Assembly (NCBI GenBank): GCA_035296965.1 | Contig: DATGZX010000004.1 | Location: forward strand, 1 to 6,617 | Reading direction: 5' to 3' | From: DATGZX01 sp035296965 | GTDB lineage: Bacteria > Planctomycetota > Planctomycetia > Gemmatales > Gemmataceae | Length of the DNA: 6,617 nucleotides | Shown: one piece after another, positions 5,737-6,617 of the stretch | Position numbering within the stretch: position 1 is the stretch's first letter | How the letters are laid out: every line of letters starts with the position of its first letter | The notes under the pieces: generated by a model | What the model saw: the letters and a program-made list of their open reading frames with translations, nothing else | The model's database searches: none | What the model was told of the DNA's origin: nothing | Translations under genes and position numbers: made by a program

Positions 5737-6453
5737 ACTCAGAACATAATTAAAACTCAGAACATAACGCAGCGTGTGCGGGTGCACGCGTTTATGGAGA
5801 CCCGCACGCAAGGCAGCTTGGTGGCAGGCATGCCAGATCACCTTGGAAGTAATGGGACAAGGGGCCGTGTGCGCACGACTACCGGGGAAGAGCCAGGTCT
5901 TAGGCTTCAATCGGCGCCAGTACTCGCGCAAGGCTTCCAGCAGGACGGGACTGAGCATGACGTCCCGATCCTTGCGGCCCTTGCCGCCCTGGATGTGGAC
6001 GACCATCCTTTGGCTATCGATATCGCTCACCTTTAAGCGAGCCACTTCGGCGCGGCGTGCCCCGGTGGCGTAGAGGGTCATCAACAAAATGCGGTAGAAA
6101 GGATTGGGAGCTGCGTTGATGAGCTGGGAGACTTCTTCCTGGCTCAGTACCGAGGGCAGGCGCTGCACTTTCTTGGGATAGGGCGTTTCCGCCACGCTCC
6201 AGGATCTCTTCAAAGTCTTAGTGAAGAAGAAACGCAGAGCGGCTAGCCGTTGGGTAACGCTGCTGGGAGCCAGCTTTCGCTGGCGGAACAAATAGGCTTG
6301 GTGCTCGCGGATGTGCTGGGGACCTAAGCGGTCGGGAGAACGATGAAAGTAGCAGGCAAAATCTTCCACCGCATGAATGTAACCTGCGATCGTTGTTTGA
6401 GCGTAGTTTCGACGCTCGAGTTCTTCGAGCATCATTTTGCGTAAACGGGTCAT
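5677..6453 (-). pseudogene. XerC/D-like tyrosine recombinase, truncated by the element
   Basis: The gene starts at the ATG at 6453, preceded by a near-perfect AAGGAGG at five bases, and is intact as far as 5769. It encodes MTRLRKMMLEELERRNYAQT, an N-terminal SAM-like domain (to about residue 90) and the first half of a catalytic domain with R133 (ATGARRAEV), K158 or K161 (GGKGRKDRDV) and the HTLR motif (H226, R229). At R229 the frame enters the element and adds 29 foreign, mostly hydrophobic residues before a stop at 5677. The later active-site His and the nucleophilic Tyr are therefore missing and the product cannot be an active recombinase. In its family the chain normally goes on as HTLRH, then LLGH and YLHLS. 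The C-terminal piece at 916-1134 may or may not be its lost half. Confidence 0.85.
5737..5768 (-). repeat. Right end of the element: two end motifs in tandem
   Basis: ACTCAGAACATAA occurs at 5737-5749 and again at 5755-5767, an 18-bp period. The outer copy (5754-5768) is the right terminal inverted repeat and abuts the CTGC of the broken recombinase gene at 5769. Two directly repeated motifs at one end, against an inverted pair at the left, suggest several recombinase-binding arms per end. Confidence 0.8.
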
Positions 6454-6544
6454 AGGAACCTCCTTATGACCCGACAATAGCTTGATTAGAGCAGTCCTGT
6501 GGGCAACACGCACGCGCAGCGTCCGCCGCACGGGCGGCTTCGTT

Positions 6545-6617
6545 GTGTGCTGGGCATGCTCAGCAGCTTGGAGGTGAGAGTCCTCTGGCCAACCTGATGG
6601 AGGTGAAGGCCTAGTGA
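6545..6617 (+). ncRNA. Candidate 5' end of a group II intron
   Basis: GTGTG at 6545-6549 fits the GUGYG consensus of group II intron 5' ends. It is followed by a GC-rich imperfect hairpin (TGCTGGGCATGCTCAGCA, 6548-6565) and by GAGGTGAGAGTCCTC (6571-6585), closely like the GAGGTGAAAGTCCTC stem-loop common in domain I of bacterial group II introns. A GC hairpin (CCGCC/GGCGG, 6523-6537) stands just before the proposed splice site, as is usual for class C introns that insert after terminator-like hairpins or attC sites. The window ends before any reverse transcriptase gene, so the call rests on short motifs. Confidence 0.42.

Larger units (their letters stand above)
1135..5768 (-). mobile_element. 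RIT-like (recombinase-in-trio) element with two accessory genes
   Basis: The element has inverted ends: 15 bp at 1135-1149 match the reverse complement of 5754-5768 at 14 positions. All five genes inside are read on the minus strand: zinc-finger-like protein, winged-helix-like protein, then three consecutive complete tyrosine recombinases with 1-bp to 17-bp junctions. Three adjacent, nearly overlapping tyrosine recombinases between inverted repeats define recombinase-in-trio elements. Both ends abut broken recombinase genes at the codons of the HxLR motif, so the boundaries are supported by the flanks as well as by the repeats. An alternative left boundary is the further copy of the end motif at 1242-1255. 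The two extra genes upstream of the trio are, to my knowledge, not part of the basic RIT layout. Confidence 0.75.

Noticed and set aside
1120..5780. Clear target-site duplication at the element ends
   Set aside because: The flanks show only CTTCG and CTGCG, which differ at one base and may simply be the conserved Leu-Arg codons. I cannot call a duplication.

Overview
The window looks like an accessory region of a moderately GC-rich bacterial chromosome, most likely Acidobacteriota. The host hint is the left-most gene, the 3' end of an ADOP-type (acidobacterial duplicated orphan permease) ABC transporter permease; this is inference from family recognition. Almost everything to its right is mobile DNA, with at least five tyrosine recombinase genes or fragments, all on the minus strand.

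Layout from left to right: (1) bases 3-734, plus strand, the C-terminal part of a MacB/FtsX-like permease. (2) 735-915, no gene, but two inverted repeats. (3) 916-1134, minus strand, the last 72 codons of a tyrosine recombinase, cut exactly at the codons of the catalytic H-x-L-R motif. (4) 1135-5768, a mobile element of about 4.6 kb bounded by 15-bp inverted repeats that match at 14 of 15 positions. It carries, in transcription order on the minus strand, a small Cys-rich zinc-finger-like protein, three 14-bp iterons, a winged-helix-like protein, and three contiguous full-length tyrosine recombinases (413, 344 and 343 aa). The three recombinases have the hallmark of a recombinase-in-trio (RIT) element. 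(5) 5769-6453, minus strand, the N-terminal 228-229 codons of an XerC/D-like recombinase, also cut at its H-T-L-R codons; its reading frame runs on into the element end. (6) 6454-6617, a leader with a strong Shine-Dalgarno sequence for that recombinase and, from about 6545 on the plus strand, a candidate 5' end of a group II intron that leaves the window.

The three recombinases probably act together on the element ends. Each keeps the R, K, HxxR, H and Tyr residues expected of an active enzyme. The zinc-finger-like and winged-helix proteins, with the iterons beside them, may be accessory or regulatory factors; that is inference from position alone.

The most notable observation is that the element has recombinase gene fragments on both sides, both broken at the same motif. 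Either it inserted into one recombinase gene at its active-site codons, or it sits between pieces of two different recombinase genes broken at the equivalent site. In both cases the conserved DNA encoding the HxLRH motif is a good candidate for its integration target.
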